Counted from the stretch's first letter, positions 1 through 8,652 are shown. The stretch is DNA of 45,200 nt from Mycobacterium sp. MBM (GCA_021648845.1 JAKJHY010000037.1:1-45200); one strand, 5' to 3'. Program-made: numbers and translations. Notes: generated by a model from the sequence alone, not told the origin.

Positions 1-162
1 ACAGCACCCGGACAGGCGAACCCGCAGGTCAAACAGTTAGACGATCGAAAACCCGCCGACCGTGTCCGAAGTCAGGCGCAGCAGGTCCTAGCAATCAGAT
101 CGATCGGCACCTAGACACGCAATTGCGGAGTAATCTGCAGATGAGCAAATTTGGAGACCCGC

Positions 163-732
163 ATGCGGTGGAGAAAATTACTGGTCATGGCCGTTGTGCT
201 GACCTGCTACCACACAGCGTCGTGGTCTGTGGGCGCTGGTACGGCAGGTGCTGACAGATACACCAGTATCCTCCGGGCGGCCGACGAAGTCGTAGCCGTC
301 GTCACGTCCAAGTTCCCGAGCTTGTCACCGGCGCGCGTACGTTCGCAATTCGTTGCTCAAGTCGACAACCTCACGCCCGTGACCGACGATGCCGCGCTGT
401 TTAGGGTACAAACGGCGTGGTCAAAATACGAGCGAAGAGTGCCTGGATCGGACGAGGTCGTCGCAAAACGAAGCGCGGCCCGTGGGCCCTACGAGGCGGC
501 CACTGGAATGCTCTGCCAAACGGCGGCCGAGCTCTTGATCACCGACGAAAAGTACGCTTGGCAATTCGCGGTCAATCAAGTCCAAGGAGCAATCTTGCAG
601 CAGCATCCACTGGGAGCACGGCTCGCCTTGTATAAAGAGTTGGCTGAGATCACACAAAAGTTCCTCTGCGGCGAATACTGCGCTGGGACAGCAAAGCTCG
701 CAGTACTACTCGCAACAGAGACATACTGCTGA
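163..732 (+). CDS. Small secreted protein of unknown function
   Basis: I do not recognise the family. The ATG at 163 is preferred over the in-frame TTG at 151 because a GGAG ribosome-binding site lies six bases before it. The 189-residue product begins with a positively charged end (MRWRKLL) and a hydrophobic stretch ending near AGA, which fits a Sec signal peptide, so the mature protein is probably exported. The mature part is mostly helical and has four cysteines, three of them close to the C-terminus (residues around LCGEYC and ETYC), which could form disulfides outside the cell. It is convergent with the hydrolase gene and stands alone on its strand. Base composition is lower in G+C than the core genes further right, as expected for an accessory gene. 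Calling it secreted is well supported; no function can be given. Confidence 0.6.
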   Translation: MRWRKLLVMAVVLTCYHTASWSVGAGTAGADRYTSILRAADEVVAVVTSKFPSLSPARVRSQFVAQVDNLTPVTDDAALFRVQTAWSKYERRVPGSDEVVAKRSAARGPYEAATGMLCQTAAELLITDEKYAWQFAVNQVQGAILQQHPLGARLALYKELAEITQKFLCGEYCAGTAKLAVLLATETYC

Positions 733-987
733 AGCGGATCGAACTGATTGCGACAAACACTCGATTTGGAAATGCTGGGACGGCGGCTTTCGTCCATAGT
801 CGCCCAGCTATGGGGCAGCTTCGCAACGTCGAGTTCGGGAACCCTCGCCTTATGCGCGACGCTTCGGATCGCGGCACGTGGATCTATCGGTCAGCACTAT
901 CCCCAAGTTACGGCGCATCGACACTCCGGCCGTGCTAATAGCCTTTAACATCTCCGGCGAGCATCGGCTTCAGGTCGGAATGACCCG
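733..987. other. Intergenic stretch between convergent genes
   Basis: These 255 bases separate two convergent genes. I see no convincing reading frame, strong hairpin or RNA gene here. Confidence 0.4.
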
Positions 988-1902
988 TTAATCGCCCTTC
1001 AGTCCGTGGTGGATTCTCGCCGCGACGTCTGGGTCGCTGAGATAGCCACTGATGCCGTGCTGATTACCCGTACTGTTGACGACATCGCCCTTGTTGGTGA
1101 TCGCCGGTTGCGTTGGCTCTAAGGGAAAGTGCGCAGTGTCCAACGGGTGGAGCGCAACGATGTCCTGTGGGTCGTAGGCGTTGAACCACTCAGCTGTACA
1201 GCCCGGCGCACGCTGCGCGTTGTCCGCATTGTGGCTCCGTAGGTACGAGCTGACAACTGACATCGCCAGCGGTGATCCCAGGGTCACGAAAAGTGGCACC
1301 TCCCAACCGGCGCTGCCCGCGTGGTTGAGTAGGACGTGGTAGGCGACGACCGTACCCAGGGAATGCGACACGACGACGGATTCGCCGCTACCCGCTACAA
1401 CGTCGGCGACGGCATCGTCAATCCGCTCTCGACAGACCTCATTGGTGAGGTAGAGGTACACGTCGTGTGTGAACGTCTCCATCAAGGGAGCACCAAGATT
1501 TGGAAAACGCTTCTCGATCACCTTGAGAACGGCCACGACCCACGGCCAGTTCTGGGGGCCGCGAGCACCCACCGGGTGGCCAAGGGCGGCATCGAGGTCT
1601 TGTTGGGAGATGCCCCTGGAATCGCATACTTCCTCCAACAGCTTCCGCATGAACCCACGTTCCGACTCGTCGACCGCACCCCGCGTGACTACGTCGGCGA
1701 CTTCATCTGCGGATTTGCCAAGCGAGAAGTCGTTCAATGTGTCTCCGTAGAAGACGAAGCGAACGTCCTTTTCGGCCACCGGAAGCGTGAGCCCCGACTT
1801 ACTGAGCCCGTCGGCCAACGCATCCAGCCACTCTCGCTTCAGCGCAGCAGGGTCCTTGCCCTGCTGCGACCGTCCGTGAATTAAGATCAACTCTCGACTC
1901 AT
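988..1902 (-). CDS. Alpha/beta hydrolase, putative effector of the CHAT/caspase module
   Basis: The 304-residue product is an alpha/beta-hydrolase-fold serine hydrolase. The first strand runs into LILIHGRSQQG (residues 5-15), an oxyanion-hole region. The nucleophile elbow is SHSLG with Ser181, an atypical form in which the usual first glycine is serine. A later DPQDIVALHPL segment and the final NQHGISGYL segment can supply the catalytic Asp and His. There is no signal peptide or membrane segment, so it should act in the cytosol, perhaps on lipid or another ester. The ATG at 1902 overlaps the stop of the caspase gene (ATGA), which implies translational coupling and a shared role; the longer in-frame extension upstream lies inside that gene and is less likely. 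As last gene of the module it looks like an effector, but the substrate and any cleavage by the proteases are inference. Confidence 0.8.
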   Translation of the reverse strand: MSRELILIHGRSQQGKDPAALKREWLDALADGLSKSGLTLPVAEKDVRFVFYGDTLNDFSLGKSADEVADVVTRGAVDESERGFMRKLLEEVCDSRGISQQDLDAALGHPVGARGPQNWPWVVAVLKVIEKRFPNLGAPLMETFTHDVYLYLTNEVCRERIDDAVADVVAGSGESVVVSHSLGTVVAYHVLLNHAGSAGWEVPLFVTLGSPLAMSVVSSYLRSHNADNAQRAPGCTAEWFNAYDPQDIVALHPLDTAHFPLEPTQPAITNKGDVVNSTGNQHGISGYLSDPDVAARIHHGLKGD

Positions 1903-3764
1903 CGCCACCTCTCCAGCGAAATACCCTGCATGATGATGTCGGTGGCACCCGCATCGAACAGACTCCACGGCGAATCGCGTAGATAGGGCTTCAGCGCCTG
2001 CAGGATGTCAAGCCCAGGAACCTGATTTGCGCGTGCCACCGGCCAGCCCCTCGACAGGATCGGGACGAACGGTGCGAACTGCCGGCTTGCATGTGCCATC
2101 CCACGTAGCTTGCCGGCCAGCAGTTCGAGGTCGAAGTAGTGGGTCGATGTCTGGGTGGCCATCTCATCGCCAAGGCGCGCGATCTCGTCGGTGAGCCCCA
2201 GGTCAAAGTACCCGTACGCGGCGTAGATCGCCAGCGTTGGATCAACGTGCGGCCCGTACCGTATGCACTGCGCCAAGGTGTCGAGTGAAACCCCGTCCAG
2301 GCGCAGCATCCCATGCCCGAGGCATGACGCAAAGATGGCTCGCAACGCACGCAGCTCGTCCTCGCGGGTGCGGTAGGCGCGCCCAGCCTGCGTTGCCTCG
2401 TCAGGCCGGTGGTCGATATCTACGAGCTGATCCCGCTCGAAGGTTAGGCATGCGAGGTGATTCGGCAGCAGCGGGATCACGGCCACGAACTCAGCGGATG
2501 CGTGCCGCAGGCGGACCGCCACGGTGGTCGGTCCACTGTCGAGATCGCTTGCAGCATGCGACGAATCAATCGGCACAACTGCATTGTCTGGCTGCCTGTC
2601 GACGACTTCAGCGCCGTACACGGCGATCGCCGCGCCCGCGGGGCGCGGCACAGCCGCACCGAGTATTCGCTCAGCCGTGGCCACCAGCTTGCCTGCTCCT
2701 GGGGCGGGTGACTGCGCGACTTCGGCAAGCAGGTTCCGCCACCTTTCCGGGAAGTCCACCACAGACGCCATCAAAACCTGTGCCACCCTGCTCAGATTCG
2801 CCAAATCACTGAGCGGAGCGGTCGGAACAAGCGCACCGTTCCTGATTTCGAACCCGTCGAGCTGGTTGCCGAGTACACCCTGCACCTCGACACCGCGACG
2901 CCCCGTGCCTCTAGGAACTGCACCGGGCGTCTGCGAGCGACGAGCGAACCACGCGGTGGTCTGCGCCGACGTCCTCGCCACCGGTTGCTGATTCACCAAG
3001 CCCCTCCACTCCGCCTGGCGCACTCGATTCTTGATCGCCTGCTCCAGAACGGCATTCAGCTTGTAGGACCAGAGATAGCGGTGTCCGTCCGGTGTCTCCG
3101 CGTTCGGCTCGAAGAAGTCTGGGCTGCCGCGCAGGAGGTCCAGCAGCGTGCTGGTGTACAACGCGACGCGGGTGGGTCCAGCCGGACTGCCGGGCACTTC
3201 TGCGGCCGACTGACCAAAGCGGCACGCAAGAAATTGGTCGACGCATTGCTCCCTAGCCGACGCAAGTGGGTCATTGGGGAAGACTGAACCGCCGTCCACG
3301 TTGACCGCGGCGCCACTCGCGGTTGTGCGGCAAGCGTCCGAGATGATCGTCACGAACGGCACCCGGCCGAGTTGCGCGCAGGCTACCGTCTCGGCGAGGC
3401 TCACGGCCTCGTTCTGCCGGTCAGGCGCGTGGCTGAGCAGCCATTGCTCGTCGTTGCGGAGAAATAGGCCGTGCCCACCGAAGTAGAGGAAAAGGTGGCC
3501 AACATTGGCAGCGATCAATTGCTCTACCGCAGTACAGATGTCGTCCATGCGCACCGCCGGCCGCCTGCCGTCCGCACCCGGCTTGTCGGTGACGGCGATG
3601 GCTAGTGCGCTGTCCATTTCCCCCTGCGACACCGCCCAGTCGCGCATTGCGAGGGCACCCGTCGCAGCGTCACCGAGCTCCGCAAAGTCGCCTCGGGTCT
3701 TGTCGACCCCCACGAATACACCCCCGCGCAACATGTCTCCATCTTGGACGTCATCGGCATCCAC
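1899..3764 (-). CDS. Caspase-family (C14, metacaspase-like) protease with C-terminal helical region
   Basis: This 621-residue protein has an N-terminal caspase fold (about residues 12-165). The histidine lies in YFGGHG (His98) and the cysteine in ISDACRT (Cys145), each at the end of a hydrophobic strand, as in peptidase family C14, so the catalytic dyad is intact. The rest, roughly residues 290-621, matches nothing I know; its last part (after about 460) has helix-rich, TPR-like alternation and may bind a partner or trigger. No membrane segment is visible. The start is uncertain: GTG at 3764 gives the longest product, and an ATG at 3734 with GGAG just upstream is an alternative. It lies 22 bases after the CHAT gene and overlaps the hydrolase gene by four bases, so the three are probably one transcript. 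Related caspase genes often sit in prokaryotic conflict systems; a defence role here is inference. Confidence 0.85.
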   Translation of the reverse strand: MDADDVQDGDMLRGGVFVGVDKTRGDFAELGDAATGALAMRDWAVSQGEMDSALAIAVTDKPGADGRRPAVRMDDICTAVEQLIAANVGHLFLYFGGHGLFLRNDEQWLLSHAPDRQNEAVSLAETVACAQLGRVPFVTIISDACRTTASGAAVNVDGGSVFPNDPLASAREQCVDQFLACRFGQSAAEVPGSPAGPTRVALYTSTLLDLLRGSPDFFEPNAETPDGHRYLWSYKLNAVLEQAIKNRVRQAEWRGLVNQQPVARTSAQTTAWFARRSQTPGAVPRGTGRRGVEVQGVLGNQLDGFEIRNGALVPTAPLSDLANLSRVAQVLMASVVDFPERWRNLLAEVAQSPAPGAGKLVATAERILGAAVPRPAGAAIAVYGAEVVDRQPDNAVVPIDSSHAASDLDSGPTTVAVRLRHASAEFVAVIPLLPNHLACLTFERDQLVDIDHRPDEATQAGRAYRTREDELRALRAIFASCLGHGMLRLDGVSLDTLAQCIRYGPHVDPTLAIYAAYGYFDLGLTDEIARLGDEMATQTSTHYFDLELLAGKLRGMAHASRQFAPFVPILSRGWPVARANQVPGLDILQALKPYLRDSPWSLFDAGATDIIMQGISLERWR

Positions 3765-3786
3765 CGCAGGCGATCGGCCCGACTGA

Positions 3787-5328
3787 CTACCGATAGTTGA
3801 TGCCGAGGTACGCGGCTAGTCGCATGGCGATGTCTTTATTCAACCCGTTCTCCACGAGTGACCACCTGATGAAGCTACAAACAATCTGGACTGCGGTGCC
3901 CTGATTTGAATCATAGGCAATCACTTCACATTTCTGAGTTGCGTCCGCCACGCCGAAAATCTTGAAACCACCTATCAACGCGGTTAAGCCGTCCTGCCGG
4001 TGCTCGATCTTGCGAACATCCGTTGTGCTGCGGATGGCCGTCTCGATGCGTTCGATGGACTGTTCTGGGGTAAGAGAGGTGAAATAGCACAATCGCCAGG
4101 CATGCCGAGCGGGATTGTCGAGGCTCCCCTTGATATCGACGCGTGAGGCGCCCCTACCGCTGTCCGTGGTGTTAGTCGACGCAACCGTGAACAGGCGTGC
4201 CTCGACGGTGTTCAGGTGCAGCACCGGGGTGGCCCACTCCAAGCATCGGGCCAATCCGCCGACCGGGTTTCCCGGCAGCAGCGTGACCTCGTTGATCGCG
4301 CTCCGTCCGTCAGACACGGCCTGTTCGACGTCGCCGTGCTGCAGTAGTCCTGAGTACAACGCGCTAGCGAACGGAATTGCTGCGCGGTCCGTGATCTCAA
4401 ACTGCATGCTGACGCAGGCAGGTACCCCGGCCTGTACGAGCCTCCCGGCGACGGCGTCCACAACCTGACGATTCGCGCTCATAGCCCCGCGGCACGCGTT
4501 GAGCACGATCAGACGTAACGCCCCGTGATTGGCGAGCAGCGCCATTACTGAGTCCGCCGGACGAAGATCGGGGGAGCCGTCTGGGTGAGCAAACGCGAGG
4601 TAGCCTCCGATCGAGGGCTCGTACCCGCCGTGCCCCGAGAAGTGCACGACGTGCCACGGACCGCCACGCACGATCACCTCTTTGAGCCGGGCAAACGTGC
4701 AGGGAGTCGAGGCGTCGGTTACCGAGTGCACTTCGATTGCGCCGCCAAAGCCATTGAGTACGTGGGATAGCCGCATGAATTCGAATGCGACGTCGATCTC
4801 GGGCAGGGTTCTTGGTGTGGGCCCGCACAAGAGGATGCGAAGCGGTGGCCGCACTTCGAGCGTCGCGGCACTCGCCGCTGCCTGTGGATTGCGGAGGATG
4901 TGTGCCCACGGCAGCAGCGCCAGGAATCCATCGTCGGGCGCGGCGACCAGTTCCCATGGCTGGGCCGCCAGAAGCGCTGAGTCGCTCTCGAACCAGATGC
5001 GCGTCGGGTCGGGCGAGTTGCGGGCATCGGTCCGCAACTGAGGCCACTGGGGCCAGCCGCCCAGCGTGCTGTCAAACAGAGTTCGACCCACCGCAAGCAA
5101 CTGATCACAGGAGCGGTCGTAGCGTTCGAGCTCGTCAGCGCCGGTGATTTCCACCGATGCGGCATCCTCGAGGCTGTCGAGATCGTGGTATGTCAAAACG
5201 GGAAGGATGGCAGCGAAAGCGTGCGATCCCCACTTCTCGCTCGATATCTCGACCAAGACTGGTAAGGGCGCACCGACGTCGTATATGCGCGCCGGGTCCT
5301 CGCGCACAAGCACGTTGACGATGTTCAC
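3787..5328 (-). CDS. CHAT-domain cysteine protease
   Basis: The 513-residue protein carries a CHAT domain (caspase HetF associated with TPRs) in its middle, about residues 160-370. The His is in VHFSGHGG (His233) and the Cys in LNACRGA (Cys279), so the protease dyad is complete. The N-terminal ~150 residues contain the AAQPWELV segment often seen before CHAT domains, and the C-terminal ~120 residues form a separate small domain I cannot name. There are no TPR repeats, unlike many CHAT proteins, and no membrane segments. The GTG at 5328 follows a GGGGG-type ribosome-binding site five bases upstream. It is the first gene of the three-gene minus-strand unit. Known CHAT proteases act in bacterial immunity by cleaving a dedicated partner; here the neighbouring caspase or hydrolase would be the obvious target, which is inference. 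Confidence 0.88.
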   Translation of the reverse strand: MNIVNVLVREDPARIYDVGAPLPVLVEISSEKWGSHAFAAILPVLTYHDLDSLEDAASVEITGADELERYDRSCDQLLAVGRTLFDSTLGGWPQWPQLRTDARNSPDPTRIWFESDSALLAAQPWELVAAPDDGFLALLPWAHILRNPQAAASAATLEVRPPLRILLCGPTPRTLPEIDVAFEFMRLSHVLNGFGGAIEVHSVTDASTPCTFARLKEVIVRGGPWHVVHFSGHGGYEPSIGGYLAFAHPDGSPDLRPADSVMALLANHGALRLIVLNACRGAMSANRQVVDAVAGRLVQAGVPACVSMQFEITDRAAIPFASALYSGLLQHGDVEQAVSDGRSAINEVTLLPGNPVGGLARCLEWATPVLHLNTVEARLFTVASTNTTDSGRGASRVDIKGSLDNPARHAWRLCYFTSLTPEQSIERIETAIRSTTDVRKIEHRQDGLTALIGGFKIFGVADATQKCEVIAYDSNQGTAVQIVCSFIRWSLVENGLNKDIAMRLAAYLGINYR

Positions 5329-5980
5329 GCCACCCCCGAGTATGCCGACCGCACGGTAACCGCGACCGTATCACTGAGACCTGCAGAAGTGACCGTCATT
5401 CGCCACGGCCGGGCACCCTGCCGCCGAGTCGCTGCGGCCGCCGGATTTGACGGAAAGGGGGACGACTTGAGCCGAAGGCTACAGATGCAAAAAGACCGGG
5501 GTAGCACGCGACGAACGAACACTCGTATCGGTAGGCACATATGCGGATCGGGAGGTCGTCGATAGTGTCCAAGGAGCTTGAGGTACCGAATTTCCATACA
5601 ACTACCGTCACCTAAATAGTCCATGCGCGAACCGGACAGCAGGGCCTCAGCGACTTCGTGCCGGAGCTGCTTAAAATCGCCGCACTGCCTTATTCTGGCT
5701 GAGCAAGCCCGAACAGGCGTCGTTCGGAACGGCCGCGAGGCGGACTGCATTGGTACGAATACCACTACATCCGCCGATAATCGGGCATTGGGAGCATCGC
5801 GATGAACCTCGTAGGGAACCGCTGTCAGACCTGCAATCGGTAAACACAGTTTTCTATAGCCAACTCTTTCACAGACATCGGAGATAGAGCGTTGTCACGC
5901 TTGACGTGAGCGAGGTCACACTATCTCGGAGCTGAATAGCATGAATAGTAATTTGGGCGGTTGTCAACTTTCCTTAAGGA
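5329..5980. other. AT-rich intergenic region upstream of the CHAT gene
   Basis: The 652 bases between the CHAT gene and the membrane-protein gene hold no convincing gene. A minus-strand frame runs through 5325-5765 and ends in a GTGA overlap with the CHAT start, but its product is arginine- and proline-rich and looks like noise. The stretch is visibly richer in A+T than the rest of the window. It should contain the promoter of the CHAT/caspase/hydrolase unit and the end of the upstream transcript. A nested inverted repeat at 5878-5930 and a perfect 10-base palindrome TCCTTAAGGA at 5971-5980, directly after a stop codon, are its only clear structures. Confidence 0.45.
5878..5930 (-). terminator. 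Nested inverted repeat, candidate terminator
   Basis: An outer stem pairs 5878-5887 with 5921-5930 (nine of ten bases, core GAGATAG/CTATCTC). Inside it, TCACG at 5895-5899 pairs with CGTGA at 5905-5909. It lies about 50-100 bases beyond the stop of the minus-strand membrane-protein gene, a suitable place for a terminator. There is no long U-tract, which is common in mycobacteria. Confidence 0.35.
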
Positions 5981-6709
5981 CTAGCCAAAAGCATTAACAT
6001 CCCGTCGGGCGCTTATCAGAAATTCCGCCTGCGTCTGCGCAGATTGCACAAATTTCTGCGGTACCAATTTTGCTTTTACTTGATCAATGGTCATCAGACC
6101 CTCCTTCATCGTCGCTGCACCAGTCAGTGTCGTGGCGGCATCAATGAACTGGCTCAACCAAAGCTGCGCGTGCTTAAGCGTTTCTTCCGTCGCCACAATC
6201 TGCACGACCGAGAATTTGTCAGTCACTCGCGTCAGGGCCTCAGCTATAGCCCTAATATCCGCTTGAAAGTCCGTGGTCGGCGGATAGAACTTCGGATCGC
6301 CATTCATCTTCGCATTGAGTCCTTGCAACAGTGTGTGCATCTGAACCATCGCGCTGTCAAACTCCGCGTAAGCGACCCGTTGATTATTGCGTCGAAAGTC
6401 CTCGTCAGCCTGCCGGTCAGCCGTCTGTGCGTTCATCGACGCCACATACAGAGTCCCGCCGGTACCGATGACCGCGACGATCAACGTTGCAGTGACGCTC
6501 AGTACCGCCAGCCAGTTGGTGCTCGTCTTGTCGGTTGGCCTTCGCTCCGCTGCGGCATGGCGTCGCCGTGCCTTGCTCCCAGCCGTTAATCGGAGGCGTG
6601 CCGTGGAAGTCGTACGCAGCCTGTTCGATCCCGACCGGCGGCCAGCGAGTGGAGCCGGGGCTTTGTGTCGCCTCCGAGTCGCCGATGCGGCGTGCCTTCC
6701 CGTGTCCAT
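5981..6709 (-). CDS. Single-pass membrane protein with helical domain, unknown function
   Basis: I do not recognise the family. The product has an arginine-rich N-terminal region, one transmembrane helix (WLAVLSVTATLIVAVIGTGG, about 75-95 residues in) and a C-terminal helical domain of about 150 residues with polar, coiled-coil-like spacing. The positive N-terminal side suggests that the N-terminus is cytoplasmic and the helical domain outside, though a signal-anchor is also possible. The start is unsure: the ATG at 6709 is used here, the frame is open to a TTG at 6796, and the arginine-rich leader between 6709 and about 6520 may not all be translated. It lies upstream of the CHAT module on the same strand but 650 bases away, so a shared operon is unlikely. 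Its low G+C places it with the accessory region. Confidence 0.6.
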   Translation of the reverse strand: MDTGRHAASATRRRHKAPAPLAGRRSGSNRLRTTSTARLRLTAGSKARRRHAAAERRPTDKTSTNWLAVLSVTATLIVAVIGTGGTLYVASMNAQTADRQADEDFRRNNQRVAYAEFDSAMVQMHTLLQGLNAKMNGDPKFYPPTTDFQADIRAIAEALTRVTDKFSVVQIVATEETLKHAQLWLSQFIDAATTLTGAATMKEGLMTIDQVKAKLVPQKFVQSAQTQAEFLISARRDVNAFG

Positions 6710-6796
6710 AGGCGATGGTGACACGAGACCCTCAACTCCGCTCGCCGTTCTGGAAATTGCCAATCTGAGTCCTCGACATTGCAAAGACTTGAACAA

Positions 6797-7109
6797 GATT
6801 CAACATTTTTGCGAAAGGCGAGCCTGCTGGACAATTAGGTCACGGCTTGACCCGCTCCCGTTTGGGTTCCAGATTGGCCTGAGATGTCAGGTACGCGGGT
6901 GGCGAGTGGTTGAATCTGGTCGAGTCCTTGCCCGCATCCCGGGGGATACTTTTTCGCTGCGCCGAGCACATACGACCCAGAGACCCGTGAGCGGCAGTAC
7001 GGATGCACCAGTCCACGCTTCGCGCCCCACTCGGCCGCCCGGTACACGCACCCAATCTGACCGGACCTGTGCCCGCCGAAAGTCGCCGTACCCGAACGCA
7101 TCGCGCGCC
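6797..7109. other. Intergenic stretch between accessory region and sodA
   Basis: About 300 bases without a gene I can support. Frames on the minus strand here are continuations of antisense frames from sodA. This stretch is where the A+T-richer accessory region meets the G+C-rich core, so a junction should lie near here, but I found no direct repeats or intact tRNA. Confidence 0.4.
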
Positions 7110-7140
7110 TTGACCCCAACACCCATTGAGGTTCTACGTT
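7110..7140 (+). promoter_or_regulatory. Candidate sodA promoter
   Basis: TTGACC at 7110-7115 resembles a -35 element, and TACGTT at 7135-7140 matches the mycobacterial TAnnnT -10 form, 19 bases apart. Transcription would start near 7147 and give a leader of about 24 bases that carries the GAGAGGAA ribosome-binding site. Confidence 0.4.
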
Positions 7141-7170
7141 GGCGAAGGCAACCGCGACGAGAGGAACCCC

Positions 7171-7794
7171 GTGGCTGAGTACACACTGCCAGAACTCGAT
7201 TACGACTATGGCGCGCTGGAGCCCCACATTTGCGGGCAGATCAACGAGATCCACCACAGCAAGCACCACGCCACCTATGTCAAGGGCCTCAACGACGCCC
7301 TGGCCAAACTCGAAGAAGCCCGCGCCAACGACGACCAGTCGGCAATCTTCCTCAACGAGAAGAACCTCGCCTTCCACCTCGGCGGACACGTCAACCACAG
7401 CATCTGGTGGAAGAACCTGTCCCCCAACGGCGGCGATAAGCCCGAAGGCGAACTGGCCGCCGCCATCGACGACCAGTTCGGCAGCTTCGACAAGTTCCGC
7501 GCCCAGTTCACCGCCGCAGCCAACGGACTGCAGGGCTCCGGCTGGGCCGTCCTGGGCTACGACAGCCTCGGCGGGCGCCTGCTGACCTTCCAGCTCTACG
7601 ACCAGCAGGCCAACGTTCCGCTGGGCATCATCCCGCTGCTGCAGGTCGACATGTGGGAGCACGCCTTCTACCTGCAGTACAAGAACGTCAAGGCCGACTA
7701 CGTCAAGGCCTTCTGGAACGTCGTCAACTGGGCCGACGTCGCCGACCGCTACGCCAAGGCCACCACCGACACCGGCGGACCGATCTTCGGCTGA
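7171..7794 (+). CDS. sodA: Superoxide dismutase, Mn/Fe family
   Basis: This converts superoxide to hydrogen peroxide and oxygen. The GTG at 7171 gives 207 residues, the same length as M. tuberculosis SodA, and follows a GAGAGGAA ribosome-binding site; the longer frame from 7126 would add a non-homologous leader. Metal ligands are His28, His76, Asp160 and His164 (in LHHSKHH-like, HVNHSIWW and DMWEHAFY segments). Position 145 is glutamine, within LYDQQANV, where the iron-using M. tuberculosis enzyme has histidine; Gln at this site goes with manganese use in mycobacterial SODs. There is no signal peptide, although mycobacterial SodA is known to appear outside cells by SecA2. The gene stands alone with its own promoter. 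Identification is certain; metal preference is inferred from one residue. Confidence 0.97.
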   Translation: MAEYTLPELDYDYGALEPHICGQINEIHHSKHHATYVKGLNDALAKLEEARANDDQSAIFLNEKNLAFHLGGHVNHSIWWKNLSPNGGDKPEGELAAAIDDQFGSFDKFRAQFTAAANGLQGSGWAVLGYDSLGGRLLTFQLYDQQANVPLGIIPLLQVDMWEHAFYLQYKNVKADYVKAFWNVVNWADVADRYAKATTDTGGPIFG

Positions 7795-7833
7795 CGGGTT
7801 TCGCGCGCGTCAAAAACGGGGACACCGCTGACC

Positions 7834-8652
7834 ATGAGTAAAGGCGCCAGCAGCGTCCACGGCGCCGTGGACAAGGCCACCGACAACGATGCGTTCCAGT
7901 ACGCCGCGCGCGCCGGGTTCGCCGCCAGCGGTGTACTGCACCTGCTACTGGGGTACATCATCCTGCGACTGGCGCTGGGCACCGGCGGCAACGCCGACCA
8001 ATCCGGGGCACTGGCCACATTGGCCAGTCAGACCGGCGGCGCGGTCATGTTGTGGGTCGCGGCAATCGGACTGTTCGCGCTCGGCCTGTGGCGGCTGGCC
8101 GAGGCGGTCGTCGGGTCAAAGCCCAGCGAACGCTCGGGCAACGACGACTCACCGGCGTGGAAACACGCCAAATCGGTCGGCCTGGCGATGGCCAGCTTCG
8201 CAATCGCTTTGTCCGCCACGCGATTTGCGATGGGCGCCGGGCAGTCCAGCGGCCGGCAGAACTCTGGTATCTCCGCGCAGCTGATGCAATCCGGCTGGGG
8301 TAAGGCACTGCTCGTCGCGGTGGGCCTCGGCGTGATCGCCGTCGGCGGCTACCACATCTACAAGGGGGTCACGAAAAAGTTCTTCAAGGATCTGGGGGTA
8401 TCCGGCGGCACCGGTATCACCGCGGTCGGTGTGGCGGGCTACGTGGCCAAGGGAATGGTGCTTGCCGGTGCCGGCATCCTCGTCCTGTTCGCCACGCTGC
8501 AGGCCGACCCGGCCAAGGCCGCCGGCCTGGATGCCGCGGTCAAGACGCTCGGCCAAGCACCCTTCGGAAAGTTCCTGCTGATCCTGGCGGCCCTGGGTAT
8601 CGCGGCATTCGGCGCCTTCAGTTTCGTGCGAAGCCGCTACGGCCGGATGTGA
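7834..8652 (+). CDS. DUF1206 integral membrane protein
   Basis: The 272-residue product has about six transmembrane helices arranged as three related pairs, the pattern of DUF1206 proteins, which carry three copies of the domain. The repeated segments each begin with a short amphipathic stretch and a GYxxxG-like turn (for example ARAGFAASGVLHLLLG near residue 25). Function is unknown in the family. The ATG at 7834 is the natural start. It lies 39 bases after sodA in the same direction and may share its transcript, although a role in oxidative stress is only suggested by position. The stop is three bases from the convergent stop of the hemophore-related gene. Confidence 0.85.
   Translation: MSKGASSVHGAVDKATDNDAFQYAARAGFAASGVLHLLLGYIILRLALGTGGNADQSGALATLASQTGGAVMLWVAAIGLFALGLWRLAEAVVGSKPSERSGNDDSPAWKHAKSVGLAMASFAIALSATRFAMGAGQSSGRQNSGISAQLMQSGWGKALLVAVGLGVIAVGGYHIYKGVTKKFFKDLGVSGGTGITAVGVAGYVAKGMVLAGAGILVLFATLQADPAKAAGLDAAVKTLGQAPFGKFLLILAALGIAAFGAFSFVRSRYGRM

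Noticed and set aside
5325..5765. Minus-strand open frame ending in a GTGA overlap with the CHAT gene
   Set aside because: The overlap looks like operon coupling, but the translated product is rich in Arg, Pro and Ser with no hydrophobic rhythm, and other frames in the same place are equally open.
6961..7080. tRNA-like bases (GGCCGAGTGG on the minus strand)
   Set aside because: No acceptor stem, anticodon stem or T-loop can be paired around it, so I do not call a tRNA or an integration site.
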